A DNA stretch of 64,000 bases from Streptantibioticus ferralitis (GCF_029223525.1 NZ_JARHTQ010000002.1:124001-188000), one strand, 5' to 3'; counted from the first letter of the stretch, positions 53,097 through 61,933 are shown. The notes: a model not told the origin generated them from the sequence alone. Made by a program: numbers and translations.

Positions 53097-53768
53097 TCAG
53101 CCCAGCGCCTTGGCGGCCACCCGCAGGTCAGACAGCAGCCCCTGGTACGCGGCCTCCCGATCGTCGGCCCGCAGCACGGCGGACGGGTGGATCGTCGCCA
53201 CCAGCCGGCAACCGCTCCCACTGTCCGCCCCGTCGTCCCCGTCCAGCGGCGGAAGCCGCAGCAGGGCCCCACGCTGTTGGGTCACCCGGAACGACGGGCC
53301 CAGCAGGGCCTTACCCGCCGTCGCGCCCAGGGCAACGACGACTTCGGGGTCCACAAGCCTGAGTTCGGCGACCAGCCAGGGCCTGCACGCGGACACCTCG
53401 CGAAGGCTCGGGGCCTTGTGGATCCGCCGCTTGCCCCGCTCTGCCCGCTCGAACTTGAAGTGCTTGACCGCGTTCGTGATGTACGTCTGCGCCGGATCGA
53501 TGCCCGCCTCGTCGACGGCGCGCATCAGCACCTTCCCCGCCGGGCCGACGAACGGCCTGCCCTGGCGGTCCTCCTGGTCCCCGGGCTGCTCGCCGACCAG
53601 CACCATACGAGCCGCGACATCACCGGAGCCGAAGACGGTCTGCGTGGCTTCGCGGTACAGGGGGCACCCCCGGCAGTCGGCCGCGGCTGCCGCGAGCGCC
53701 GCCAGATCGGCCCCATCGGGTACGTGGGGACCCGCGTCATACGCTTCCGGCGCCCAACCGTGTGCCAT
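53097..53768 (-). CDS. UdgX-type uracil-DNA glycosylase
   Basis: A 223-residue iron-sulphur uracil-DNA glycosylase of the family 4 fold. Motif A is VLVGEQPGDQEDRQGRPFVG; the late motif is VATIHPSAVLRA. Cluster cysteines are Cys32 and Cys35 (CRGCPLY) plus SACRPW and SGCRLVA. The loop GKRRIHKAPS holds the KRRIH insertion that defines UdgX, with His117 at the position that in UdgX attacks and stays covalently bound to the abasic sugar after uracil removal. ATG at 53768 has GGAGG 6 nt upstream. Stand-alone gene; convergent with the DJ-1 gene. Confidence 0.92.
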   Translation of the reverse strand: MAHGWAPEAYDAGPHVPDGADLAALAAAAADCRGCPLYREATQTVFGSGDVAARMVLVGEQPGDQEDRQGRPFVGPAGKVLMRAVDEAGIDPAQTYITNAVKHFKFERAERGKRRIHKAPSLREVSACRPWLVAELRLVDPEVVVALGATAGKALLGPSFRVTQQRGALLRLPPLDGDDGADSGSGCRLVATIHPSAVLRADDREAAYQGLLSDLRVAAKALG

Positions 53769-53862
53769 GGCGGCCTCCGTCTGCCCTCGACGGTTTCGAT
53801 CGCCCCCCGCTGACCTGCGGATACCCAGCCCCGCGAGGTTCAGACCTCGACGGCCGACCGGT

Positions 53863-54750
53863 TCAGGCCAGCGTGGCGCCGCGCAGCAGCAACAGCGCGA
53901 CATCGACCACCGCGATGGCCATGGCGGCCAGGAACGGCGTACGGCCGCCGGCCCCCGAGCCCGGCGCGGCCACCGCGTAGCCGGACAGCGAGGCGGCGAA
54001 AGCGAGCGCCGCCCATCCGGCGGCGCCCACCGGCCCGGCAGGCCCGAAGACCAGCACCGCCGACGCGCTGAACAGCGCGCAGACCGCCAGCACCCTGGTA
54101 CGGCGCCGCCCCAGCCGCTGCGGCAGGCCGCGCACCCCGGCGCTGGTGTCGGCCTCGATATCCGGCAGCACATTGGCCGCATGGGCGCCCACGCCGAGCA
54201 GCGCCCCGGCGAGCACCGCCCAGGCAGCCGGCCAGGGGTGGCCGGGGAGCCCGAGCGTCACGGCCGCCGGCAACAGGCCGAAGCCGATCGCGTACGGCAG
54301 CCAGGAAGCGACCGTTGCCTTGACCCCGAGGTTGTAGCTCCAGGCCGCGGCCACCCCGACGAGATGCACGGTACCCGCGAGCAGCCCGTATCCGAGCGAG
54401 AACGGCACACAGGCCGCCAGCGCGACGCCCGCCGCCACCGAGACGGCGGCCGGGCGGATGTCTCCGGTCACCAGCGGCTTGTCGGCACGCCCGGCGGCGA
54501 TGTCCCGTCGCAGATCGACGCGGTCATTGCACCAGCCGACGGAAAGCTGTCCGGACAGCACCGCGAGCCCGGCCAGTGCGCACCCCGTCGCACCGCGCCC
54601 GCTCAGCGCTGTCAGGGCGGTCGCCAAGACGGCGACGACCATGGCCGGAGCGGGATGGCAGGCGCGGAACAGCCCGAGCAACGGGACAGGGCGCGCCCCG
54701 TACCGAAATCGCGGCTGGGCGTCGAATTCCGCGGCCTGGTCGATGGGCAC
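53863..54750 (-). CDS. UbiA-superfamily prenyltransferase
   Basis: A 295-residue integral membrane prenyltransferase. Motif 1 WCNDRVDLRRDIAAGRADKP gives the NDxxDxxxD Mg-diphosphate site, motif 2 NVLPDIEADTSAGVRGLPQR gives DxxxD, and eight to nine hydrophobic helices are visible. GTG at 54750 (MPIDQAAEFD) has only a weak RBS. Such enzymes attach a prenyl chain to an aromatic or other acceptor. It is divergent, across 180 bp, from a type III PKS that could make an aromatic acceptor. Acceptor and chain length are unknown. Confidence 0.9.
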   Translation of the reverse strand: MPIDQAAEFDAQPRFRYGARPVPLLGLFRACHPAPAMVVAVLATALTALSGRGATGCALAGLAVLSGQLSVGWCNDRVDLRRDIAAGRADKPLVTGDIRPAAVSVAAGVALAACVPFSLGYGLLAGTVHLVGVAAAWSYNLGVKATVASWLPYAIGFGLLPAAVTLGLPGHPWPAAWAVLAGALLGVGAHAANVLPDIEADTSAGVRGLPQRLGRRRTRVLAVCALFSASAVLVFGPAGPVGAAGWAALAFAASLSGYAVAAPGSGAGGRTPFLAAMAIAVVDVALLLLRGATLA

Positions 54751-54930
54751 CCGGGGATGCTATGGCACCGCCACCGCACCAACGCCCATTGCCGGGTACC
54801 GCGTTTTGCCGGGGCACCGGCGGACCACGGGCTGAAACCGCGGGCCGGGCGCCGTTGCCGCGGCGACATCGCAAGGCGAAGCCCGATAGCAATACCCGTC
54901 GATCGTGGTGAGCCGTGATACCCCTGAGCG

Positions 54931-55995
54931 ATGACGCGAATCGCGGCCGTTTGCGGGGCGCTTCCACCGCATCGTTACGAGCAGCGCGAAATCGCCGACG
55001 CGCTGGCCGCCATGTGTGTGCCCTCCGGCGTCGACCGAGGCGTACTCGACCGGTTGCACACCACTTCCACGGTGCGCAGCCGGTATTTCGCGCTGCCCCT
55101 TGAGCGGTACGAGACGCTGGGCGGTTTCGGTGCCGCCAACGACATGTACATCGAGGCCGCCCTGGAACTCGGCGAACGCGTCCTGCGAACGGCGCTCGCA
55201 CAGGCGGGGATCGAAGCCCGCGAGGTCGACCTGGTGATCTCCACCTCCGTAACGGGCATCGCCGCACCGTCAGTTGAGGCCCGGCTGGCCGGGCGGGTGG
55301 GCTTGCGGCCGGATGTGAAGCGGGTCCCGGTCTTCGGCCTCGGCTGCGTGGCGGGCGCGGCCGGAATCGCGCGGCTGCACGACTATCTGGAAGGCCATCC
55401 CGGTGCGGTGGCGGTGCTGCTGTCCACCGAACTGTGCTCCCTCACCCTGCAGAAGACCGACAACTCCATGGCCAACCTGGTGGCGGGAGCCCTGTTCGGC
55501 GACGGCGCGGCCGCGGTGGTCGCCGTCGGCCGCGCGCGGCCCCGCCACCACGCGTGCCGCGGCCCGGCGGTCGTGGCGACCCGCAGCCGCCTGTACCCGG
55601 GCACCGACCGGGCACTGGGCTGGGACATCGGCGACCATGGCTTCCGGATCGTGCTCGGCGGCGATCTGCCTGACCTGGTCAGACTGCAGGTGGGCGAGGA
55701 GGTCCGGGCGTTCCTCGCCGAGCACGACCTCAAGCCGCAGGATGTGACGGGCTGGGTCTGCCACCCCGGTGGCCCCAAGGTGCTCGACGCGCTGGCCGAG
55801 TCCCTCGGCCTGCCCCAGGACGCACTGGAGCTGTCCCGGCGCTCACTGGCCGAGGTCGGCAACCTCTCCTCGGCCTCGGTCCTGCACGTACTGCGCGACA
55901 CCCTCAGCCTGCGCCCGCCGCCCCCGGCAACCCCGGGACTGCTGCTCGCGCTGGGCCCCGGGCTCAGCTCGGAACTCGTTCTGCTGCGCTGGTAG
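54931..55995 (+). CDS. Type III polyketide synthase
   Basis: A 354-residue chalcone-synthase-fold enzyme. The catalytic triad is complete: Cys139 in VFGLGCVAGAAGIA, His278 in GWVCHPGGPKVLDAL, Asn311 in EVGNLSSASVLHVL. LGWDIGDHGFRIVLGGDLPD sits at the gatekeeper/pocket side. It condenses malonyl-CoA onto an acyl-CoA or malonyl starter to give pyrones, resorcinols or naphthols. The start is ATG at 54931. No methyltransferase or P450 lies downstream. The only partner is the divergent UbiA gene. Confidence 0.93.
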   Translation: MTRIAAVCGALPPHRYEQREIADALAAMCVPSGVDRGVLDRLHTTSTVRSRYFALPLERYETLGGFGAANDMYIEAALELGERVLRTALAQAGIEAREVDLVISTSVTGIAAPSVEARLAGRVGLRPDVKRVPVFGLGCVAGAAGIARLHDYLEGHPGAVAVLLSTELCSLTLQKTDNSMANLVAGALFGDGAAAVVAVGRARPRHHACRGPAVVATRSRLYPGTDRALGWDIGDHGFRIVLGGDLPDLVRLQVGEEVRAFLAEHDLKPQDVTGWVCHPGGPKVLDALAESLGLPQDALELSRRSLAEVGNLSSASVLHVLRDTLSLRPPPPATPGLLLALGPGLSSELVLLRW

Positions 55996-56076
55996 CCGCC
56001 GTGCGGACAGCCGCCGACCGCTGTCTCGACCCGAGCGGCCGTCGTCCATCGGGGTCCACGAAGGACACCGGATGGT

Positions 56077-56466
56077 TCAGGTGCCGGGCTTGCGGCCGTA
56101 GACGAAGACGTCGTCGCCGTTCCTCAGCAGCCCCCAGTACCTCCGGGCGTCGTTCGGCCGCATGCTGACACAGCCGCCCGAGCCCGGCGGAGACCAGACG
56201 CTCTTCGCTATGGAGTGGAACGCCTCCCCGCCGTCGAAGAACTGGCTGTACGGCATGTCGACCTTGTAGAGCGTCGACCAGTAGTGCAGCGAGCGCCAGT
56301 AGACGCGCTTCAGTCCCGTCCGGGTCGTGCTGCCCGCGCGCCCGGTACGTACCGGCACCGGGCCGTAGACGAGCCTGCGGCCGTCCTGGATCCAGCTCAG
56401 CTGCCGGGCGAGGTCAACGCAGGCGACACGGCCCCGGTTGGTCGGACAGTGACCGCCCCGGTTGGG
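56077..56466 (-). pseudogene. L,D-transpeptidase (YkuD) C-terminal fragment
   Basis: Reading back from the stop at 56077: GLLRNGDDVFVYGRKPGT, YSQFFDGGEAFHSIAKSVW, YWRSLHYWSTLYKVDMP and upstream VACVDLARQLSWIQDGRRL. This is the catalytic domain of a Streptomyces LD-transpeptidase. The nucleophile motif normally reading S-H-G-C has become SGGCVSM, so the cysteine is kept but its histidine is gone. Homology stops at about 56466. There is no start codon, signal peptide or N-terminal half. The 5' end is lost at the same place where the serpin loses its 5' end. Confidence 0.85.
56431..56465. repeat. Short direct repeat at a deletion junction
   Basis: GCCCCGGTTGG occurs at 56431-56441 and again at 56455-56465, inside the debris between the headless LD-transpeptidase and the headless serpin. 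It may mark the recombination that removed both 5' ends. Confidence 0.5.
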
Positions 56467-56483
56467 GTTGTGACCGGCCGCTC

Positions 56484-57292
56484 TCTGCTGCCTTCGACAC
56501 CGGCGTGCACGCCGTCGACTTCCGGGCCGATCCCGACGGAGCCCGCAGGACCGTCAACGATCTGGTCAAGCGGCAGACCGACGGGCAGATCAAGGGCCTC
56601 TTCCCGTCCGGGTCGATCGACGGCAGCACCCGGCTGGTGCTCACCGACGCGGTCACCTTCAAGGCGAAGTGGCAGCAGTCCTTCCGCGCTGATGAGACCA
56701 CTGGCGAGCACTTCCACCGCCTCGACGGGTCAACGAGCGATGCCCGGCTGATGAACCACGACGGCCGGTACGGATATGCCGAGGGCGCGGGCTGGCAGGC
56801 CGTTGAACTCCCGTACCAGGGTGGGCACCTGGCCATGGACGTCCTGCTGCCGAACAGTGGCGGCCTGCAGGGCCTGCAGGGGTTCGTCAGCTCGCTGACT
56901 CCCGGGCGGCTTGTGCAGATAGCCGGAGGTCTGCACGAGACCGGAGTGCGCCTGGCGCTGCCCCGTTTCACCTTCGACTACCAGCAGACGCTGAGCTCCA
57001 CCCTGGCGCGGCTGGGTATGCCCACCGCCTTCAGCGACGGGCAGGCGGACTTCGGCGGCATCGCGACCGATCCCGCGGAGCGGATCCACGTCCGGAACGT
57101 GGTGCAGAAGGCCCATGTGGCGGTCGACGAGGACGGCACGACCGCGGCGGCGGGCAGCGGAGTGGCCGTGGGCGTGGCCGCCGCCCCTCGCACACGGTGT
57201 TCCGGGCGGACCGCCCGTTCGTCTTCCTCATCCGCGACCTGCGGTCCGGACAGATCCTGTTCCTCGGTCAGGTCACCGATCCACGGCGGTAG
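56484..57292 (+). pseudogene. Serpin (serine protease inhibitor) fragment, truncated and frameshifted
   Basis: The frame gives serpin sequence from about residue 130 onward: TGVHAVDFRADPDGARRTVN, LVKRQTDGQIKGLFPSGSID, LVLTDAVTFKAKWQQSF, VQKAHVAVDEDGTTAAAGSG (hinge of the reactive loop). Near 57190 the phase changes, and the family C-terminus continues in another frame: HTVFRADRPFVFLIRDLRSG and ILFLGQVTDPRR to a TAG at 57290-57292. Both the N-terminal third and the continuous reading frame are lost. Bacterial serpins are about 380-420 residues. Confidence 0.87.
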
Positions 57293-57315
57293 CTCTCGGC
57301 AGGGCGCGGATCCCT

Positions 57316-57855
57316 TCAGTCCGCGCGGATCGGGGTGCGCAACGCGGTTCTGGCGTGGCCGATGAGGGCCCGGCCGGCCGGGCCGATCGGTCCTTCCGCT
57401 CGCCAGGCGAGCGCGATCCGCCCGCGCAACCGCGGGTGGGTGATGCGCACCGCGTGCAGTTCCGTCCGGTGCGCGGCCGCCAGGGAGGCAGGCAGAACGG
57501 CCACGCCCAGCCCTCGCGCGGCGAGTTGCACGAGCACCCGCGGATCGCTGGCCTCGAAGGCGACACGCGGCGGGAAGCCCGCCGCCGCACAGGCATCATC
57601 AACACGTGAGCGCAGGCCGGTGCCGCGGGGGAGGCTGATCAGCGGAAGGTCCCGCAGCCCCGAGAGCGTAATGGTCCGCCGCCCGTCCAGTGTGTGGCCA
57701 TGGCTGACCGCGGTGACCAGCAACTCGTCCGCGACGACATGGATTTCGACTCCCGATGGCGTCGTGGACCCCAGGCCGACAGCCACAACGTCATGCGCGA
57801 AGGGGCGGATGACCTGCTGAAGATCCTGCTTGAGGTGCCGCGGCGGTAACCCGAC
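57316..57855 (-). pseudogene. LysR-family regulator, effector-domain fragment
   Basis: Only the C-terminal effector-binding half is present: VADELLVTAVSHGHTLDGRR, DLPLISLPRGTGLRSRVDDA, RVAFEASDPRVLVQLAARGL, GVAVLPASLAAAHRTELHAV. The HTH domain and linker helix are absent. Between LPPRHL and VAVGLG roughly 20-25 residues are also missing compared with relatives. No RBS-linked start exists. It abuts the phosphodiester glycosidase gene by 15 bp. It is part of the same decayed patch as the serpin. Confidence 0.75.
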
Positions 57856-57869
57856 GTACAGGCAGGGGG

Positions 57870-59219
57870 TTAGGGCCTGGAGAACAGTCCGATGCCCTCG
57901 GGCACCAGCCGCTCGGTACCGTCGCACGGATGGTTGCGTACGGTCACCCGGTCGCTCCCGGGGTTTCGGGCGACGAGGGTGGCCGAACCGCCGCCGTCCA
58001 GGTCCACCGCGTTGTCCGCGCCGATGGCCCGCATCGTGTGGGCGAACTGGGTCAGCGTCATACCGTGGTGGCCCTGCGGATTGCCGTCCAGCGCCAGCAG
58101 GTACAGGCGGCGCCCGCCGGAGCCGTACCCGGCGCCCGCCCGGACCGCGCTCTGCCGGTCGTCGAGTCCGCGCAGCGAGCGGCCGTCGCGCAGAATCGGT
58201 ACCGCTCCTATCGCGAACCGCAGTGGCCGGGGCTGCACACGGGCCAACTGGTGTGCCAGGCTCGCCTGCTCGCCCTCGGCCAGTTGCTGCAGGGTCTGGG
58301 CCAGGCCGGTCGGCTCGCCGCCCTCCTGTGAGACGGTCTCAGCGGCCATCGTCAACGGCGGCGTGACCGGCGCGGATCCGGCGAGCTGGTGCTGCACGTC
58401 GACCCGTTCGCCGACGCGCAGCCGACGCAGCGCCTGGGCGCCGCCCTCCCGTCCGACCAGCACGACGGTGTCATGTCCGATGGCTCCGGAACCGGGCTGG
58501 TCGGAAACGGAGTTGACCCGGCCACCCCGCACCACCACCTCGTAGGTCTCCGCGCCGCATCCCGTGGCGCGCGGGCCGCAGACCGCGCGGTAGCGGGACG
58601 CCTTGCCCCACCGTTCGGTGAACGCGGCGATACCTCCCTCCGGAATCGCGTACTGGTTGAGTCCGCGCAACGCGAGGGTGCCATGTGCGGTGCCGACCGA
58701 ACCCGACACGGACACCCGGTCCAGTCGTGCCACGCCGTCGGTGGCGACACCGATGACGTCCTCCACCGAGGCGCCGCTGGGCAGGCGCGGTCCCATGCGC
58801 TGGCTCCGGGGCGCCGCCGCCTTGAGCATCTCGCCTTCGGAAATCGCCGGGCCGACGGCGGCGCCGGTCGCCGCCGCGCCTTTTATGTCGAAGAAATCCC
58901 CGTTGACACCGCCGACCGCGCCCTGTGCGTCGGCCATTCGCGACACGGTGTCCCGCGCCGCCACCGCGCCGGGACGCAGCAGACCCACCCGTACCCGGTG
59001 GTCGCTCAGGTCGGCGATCAGCACATGGCCGTAGGCTATGCCGTGTCCAGCGGGGGCCATGAAGCCCCGATACTCGACGCCGGGCGCCACCTGGGACCGT
59101 TCGGTGAATCGCACCGCGCTGTCGGCGGAAGCGTTGATCACCCCGGTCCCGGTGCTCAACACACCGGACAGGATCAAGGACACCCACGCCGTACGCAGAC
59201 GGCACGCATAACTGGCCAC
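57870..59219 (-). CDS. Secreted phosphodiester glycosidase family protein (NAGPA-like)
   Basis: A 449-residue exported protein with a signal ~1-33 (RTAWVSLILSGVLSTGTGV, then INASA). The C-terminal domain has the family marks: AVGGVNGDFFDIKGAAA, RLYLLALDGNPQGHHGMTLT, ADNAVDLDGGGSATLVAR. The closing motif is ERLVPEGIGLF. GTG at 59219 was chosen: GGGGA lies 4-5 nt upstream, and longer extensions would run through the tandem repeat. Family members remove GlcNAc from phosphodiesters or act on wall glycans. The activity here is unproven. Confidence 0.85.
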   Translation of the reverse strand: MASYACRLRTAWVSLILSGVLSTGTGVINASADSAVRFTERSQVAPGVEYRGFMAPAGHGIAYGHVLIADLSDHRVRVGLLRPGAVAARDTVSRMADAQGAVGGVNGDFFDIKGAAATGAAVGPAISEGEMLKAAAPRSQRMGPRLPSGASVEDVIGVATDGVARLDRVSVSGSVGTAHGTLALRGLNQYAIPEGGIAAFTERWGKASRYRAVCGPRATGCGAETYEVVVRGGRVNSVSDQPGSGAIGHDTVVLVGREGGAQALRRLRVGERVDVQHQLAGSAPVTPPLTMAAETVSQEGGEPTGLAQTLQQLAEGEQASLAHQLARVQPRPLRFAIGAVPILRDGRSLRGLDDRQSAVRAGAGYGSGGRRLYLLALDGNPQGHHGMTLTQFAHTMRAIGADNAVDLDGGGSATLVARNPGSDRVTVRNHPCDGTERLVPEGIGLFSRP

Positions 59220-59365
59220 GACTTCCCCAAGTCCTCTTCGGATACCGGATATCCAGACGAATACCCGTGAATTCGCTCTGATTAGCGGGGATATCCCTAC
59301 ATGGCGGAAGTACTCGCCGCATTGGGCGCGCAGGAATTGCGGGACGCCAGACGGTGTGGTTACTG

Positions 59366-59501
59366 GTTGATCAACGCTCCGGTTGATCAGGGCTGCGTCG
59401 ATCAACGCTGAGTCAGTCAACGCTGAGTCAGTCAACGCAGAGTCAGTCGACGCGGAGTCAGCCGACGCTGAGTCGATCAGCGATCAGTTGATCAGCGATC
59501 A
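59366..59501. repeat. 15-bp tandem repeat, nine units
   Basis: Units of 15 bp, consensus GTCAGTCAACGCTGA, run from 59366 to the last codon of the LigD-polymerase gene. The best units are 59412-59426 and 59427-59441, differing by one base. Outer units are more diverged, with GATCA replacing AGTCA. One unit has a 1-bp insertion. If translated it gives a pentapeptide repeat such as SVNAE or ALTDS. Confidence 0.85.
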
Positions 59502-60506
59502 GTGCCGGCGGGCCCGGCTCGGCTGGACCCGGGTCGGCTCGCCCTCGACCTTCGGGTGGTCCGGCGGATACGGCATATCGCCCAAGCCCTCGTCGTGGGC
59601 CTGCCGTTCGGCCAGTTCCAGCAGTGGTTCCAGGCTGAAAGCGTGCTCGGCCATATCCGCGTGCACATCGCCGAGTTCGGCGAATCGGGCCGGAACGGTA
59701 CGCAGGTCGAAATCCTCCGGTACCGCTTCCGGCAACTCCTCCCAGCGCAGCGGGGTGGAGACGGTGGCGCGCGGCTGGGCGCGCAGGGAGTAGGGCGAGG
59801 CGATGGTGCGGTCCCGGGCCATCTGGTTGTAGTCCACGAAGACCTTCTCCCCCCGCGACTCCTTCCACCAAGCGGAAGTGACCTGACCGGGCATGCGCCG
59901 CTCCAGCACCCGGGCCAGCGCGATCACCGCACGCCGGGCGTCGGTGAACGTCCAGCGGGGGACCAGCGGTACGTAGATGTGCACACCGCGCCCGCCAGAG
60001 GTCTTCGGCCAGCCGCGCAGTCCGTACTCCGCCAGCAGTTCGCGTAGCCCGTGGGCGGCGCGCACGGCGTCCTGGTAGTCCGTGCCCGGCTGCGGGTCGA
60101 GGTCGATCCGCAGCTCGTCGGGGTGCTCGGTGTCGGAACGCCGTACCGGCCAGGGGTGGAACGTCAGGCAGCCGAGGTTGGCCGCCCAGAGCACGGCGGC
60201 CGGCTCTGTCGGGCACACCTCGTCGGCGAAACGGCCGCTGGGGAACGTGATCCTGGCGGTCGGCAGCCAGTCGGGAAGGTTCTTGGGGGCGCGCTTCTGG
60301 TAGAAGAACTCGCCCTCGACGCCGTCCGGGAAGCGCTGCATCGTGGTGGGACGGTCGCGTAGGCCGCGGAGCACGCCGTCGGCTACCGCCAGGTAGTACT
60401 CGGCCACGTCCAGCTTGGTGAATCCGCGCTGCGGGTAGTACACCTTGTCGGGATTCGACAACCGCACCGTTCGCCCGGCCACATCCAGCTCGACGGCTCC
60501 TGCCAT
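59499..60506 (-). CDS. LigD-type polymerase/primase domain protein
   Basis: A 335-residue stand-alone LigD-Pol (archaeo-eukaryotic primase fold), used in non-homologous end joining and gap filling. It has LSNPDKVYYPQRGFTKLDVA at the start, PDELRIDLDPQPGTDY with metal residues Asp135 and Asp137, KTSGGRGVHIYVPL, and KVFVDYNQMARDRTIASPYS. No ligase or nuclease domain is fused. The start is at 60506. Divergent, 66 bp away, from a LigC-type ligase, forming the Pol/ligase pair common in actinobacteria. No Ku gene is in the window. Its last codons merge into a tandem repeat. Confidence 0.93.
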   Translation of the reverse strand: MAGAVELDVAGRTVRLSNPDKVYYPQRGFTKLDVAEYYLAVADGVLRGLRDRPTTMQRFPDGVEGEFFYQKRAPKNLPDWLPTARITFPSGRFADEVCPTEPAAVLWAANLGCLTFHPWPVRRSDTEHPDELRIDLDPQPGTDYQDAVRAAHGLRELLAEYGLRGWPKTSGGRGVHIYVPLVPRWTFTDARRAVIALARVLERRMPGQVTSAWWKESRGEKVFVDYNQMARDRTIASPYSLRAQPRATVSTPLRWEELPEAVPEDFDLRTVPARFAELGDVHADMAEHAFSLEPLLELAERQAHDEGLGDMPYPPDHPKVEGEPTRVQPSRARRH

Positions 60507-60572
60507 GGCTCCACGCTAGGTTCTGGCGGCCGTCGGCGCGCGCGGTGGACCGCTGGGACGCAGCATCGGAGT

Positions 60573-61634
60573 ATGCGCCTGCCCGTGATGCCGCCCGTCG
60601 CACCGATGCTCGCCAAGTCGGTGGCCGACATCCCGCCGAGCATGCAGTACGAGGCCAAGTGGGACGGCTTCCGGGCGATCGTCTTCCGGGACGGTGACGA
60701 GGTGGAGATCGGCAGCCGTACGGGCAAGCCGCTCACCCGCTACTTCCCGGAAGTGGTGGCGGCGGTACGGGCACAGCTGCCGCCGCGGTGCGTTGCGGAC
60801 GGTGAGATCGTGATCGCCCACGGCGGGCGGCTGCACTTCGAGGAGCTGCTGGAACGCATCCATCCGGCCGCCTCCCGGGTCCGTACGCTGGCAGAGCGCA
60901 CGCCCGCCTCGTTCGTCGTCTTCGACCTGCTGGCCCTGGGATCCGACTCGCTGATGGACACACCCCAGAGTGAGCGGCGCCAGGCGCTGCTGGCCGCGCT
61001 GCGGGACGCCGCCGCTCCGGTGCACACCGCACCCGCCACCACGGATCAGGCGCTGGCCCGCACCTGGTTCGGTCAGTTCGAAGGCGCCGGTCTTGATGGA
61101 GTGGTCGCAAAACCACTCGATCTGGCGTATCGGCCCGGGGACCGCGCCGTGTTCAAGATCAAACACGAGCGGACTGCGGACTGCGTCATCGCCGGATACC
61201 GGTTCCACAAGAGCGGTCCGGTGATCGGCTCCCTGCTGCTGGGGCTCTACGACGCCGAAGACCGATTGCAGCACGTCGGGGTCTGCGCCGCGTTTTCGAT
61301 GGCGCGGCGGCGTGTGCTCGTCGAGGAGCTGGCGCCACTGCGCCTCGATGACACCTCCGGTCACCCGTGGGCCGACTGGGGCGACGAGTCCGCGCACACG
61401 ACCCTGCGGATGCCGGGCGGCCCTAGCCGATGGAGTGGGGCCAAGGACCTTAGCTGGGTGCCACTGCGTCCGGAGCGCGTCTGCGAGGTGGCGTACGACC
61501 ACATGGAGGGCTCCCGATTCCGCCATACGGCCCAGTTCCGCCGCTGGCGCCCGGACCGCTCGCCGGAGAGCTGCACGTACGAGCAACTGGAGGAACCGGT
61601 CAGCTACAACCTGGAAGAACTGCTGGGCGGCTGA
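60573..61634 (+). CDS. ligC: ATP-dependent DNA ligase LigC
   Basis: A 353-residue minimal ATP ligase. Adenylated Lys29 in YEAKWDGFRAIVFRDG; then GSRTGKPLTRYFPE, CVADGEIVIA, ASFVVFDLLALG, LDGVVAKPLDLAYRPGDRAVF and KIKHERTADCVIAGY. The OB domain ends LRPERVCEVAYDHMEGSRFR, HTAQFRRWRPDRSPESC. No extra N-terminal domain, as expected for LigC. ATG at 60573. With the divergent LigD-Pol it probably works in gap repair or backup end joining. Confidence 0.93.
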   Translation: MRLPVMPPVAPMLAKSVADIPPSMQYEAKWDGFRAIVFRDGDEVEIGSRTGKPLTRYFPEVVAAVRAQLPPRCVADGEIVIAHGGRLHFEELLERIHPAASRVRTLAERTPASFVVFDLLALGSDSLMDTPQSERRQALLAALRDAAAPVHTAPATTDQALARTWFGQFEGAGLDGVVAKPLDLAYRPGDRAVFKIKHERTADCVIAGYRFHKSGPVIGSLLLGLYDAEDRLQHVGVCAAFSMARRRVLVEELAPLRLDDTSGHPWADWGDESAHTTLRMPGGPSRWSGAKDLSWVPLRPERVCEVAYDHMEGSRFRHTAQFRRWRPDRSPESCTYEQLEEPVSYNLEELLGG

Positions 61635-61933
61635 GCGGTGCCGGTCTGCCGGTGCGCGCGCTCGCCCGGCTTGCCCGAGGAGAACACCTGGGGACGGGGG
61701 AAGCCGGTGTCCAGGTTCTCGACGTTCCTACCGGTGAGCGACGGGCGACACGGGCAGTCCCTGTCTTCTGCCGTCGTCTCAGGGATCACCGAGTGGAGGT
61801 GCTGTCCTGAGTATCGAAGCGGCGTCGGGCCGCCTCGATCTGGCTCGGCCGCAAACTCCGGTCTGGTTCGCTTGGGCTTCGCAAGCGCCTTGTGAGTGGA
61901 CGGGGACGTCCCCGCGGATGCCGCGGCCGGCGG
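61635..61933. other. Intergenic, 299 bp, no gene recognised
   Basis: Between the ligC stop and the 3' end of the frameshifted gene. Short frames exist on both strands without RBS or recognisable sequence. Confidence 0.4.

Noticed and set aside
59366-59501. CRISPR-like array
   Set aside because: Units are contiguous 15-mers without spacers, and no cas genes are present. It is a simple tandem repeat.
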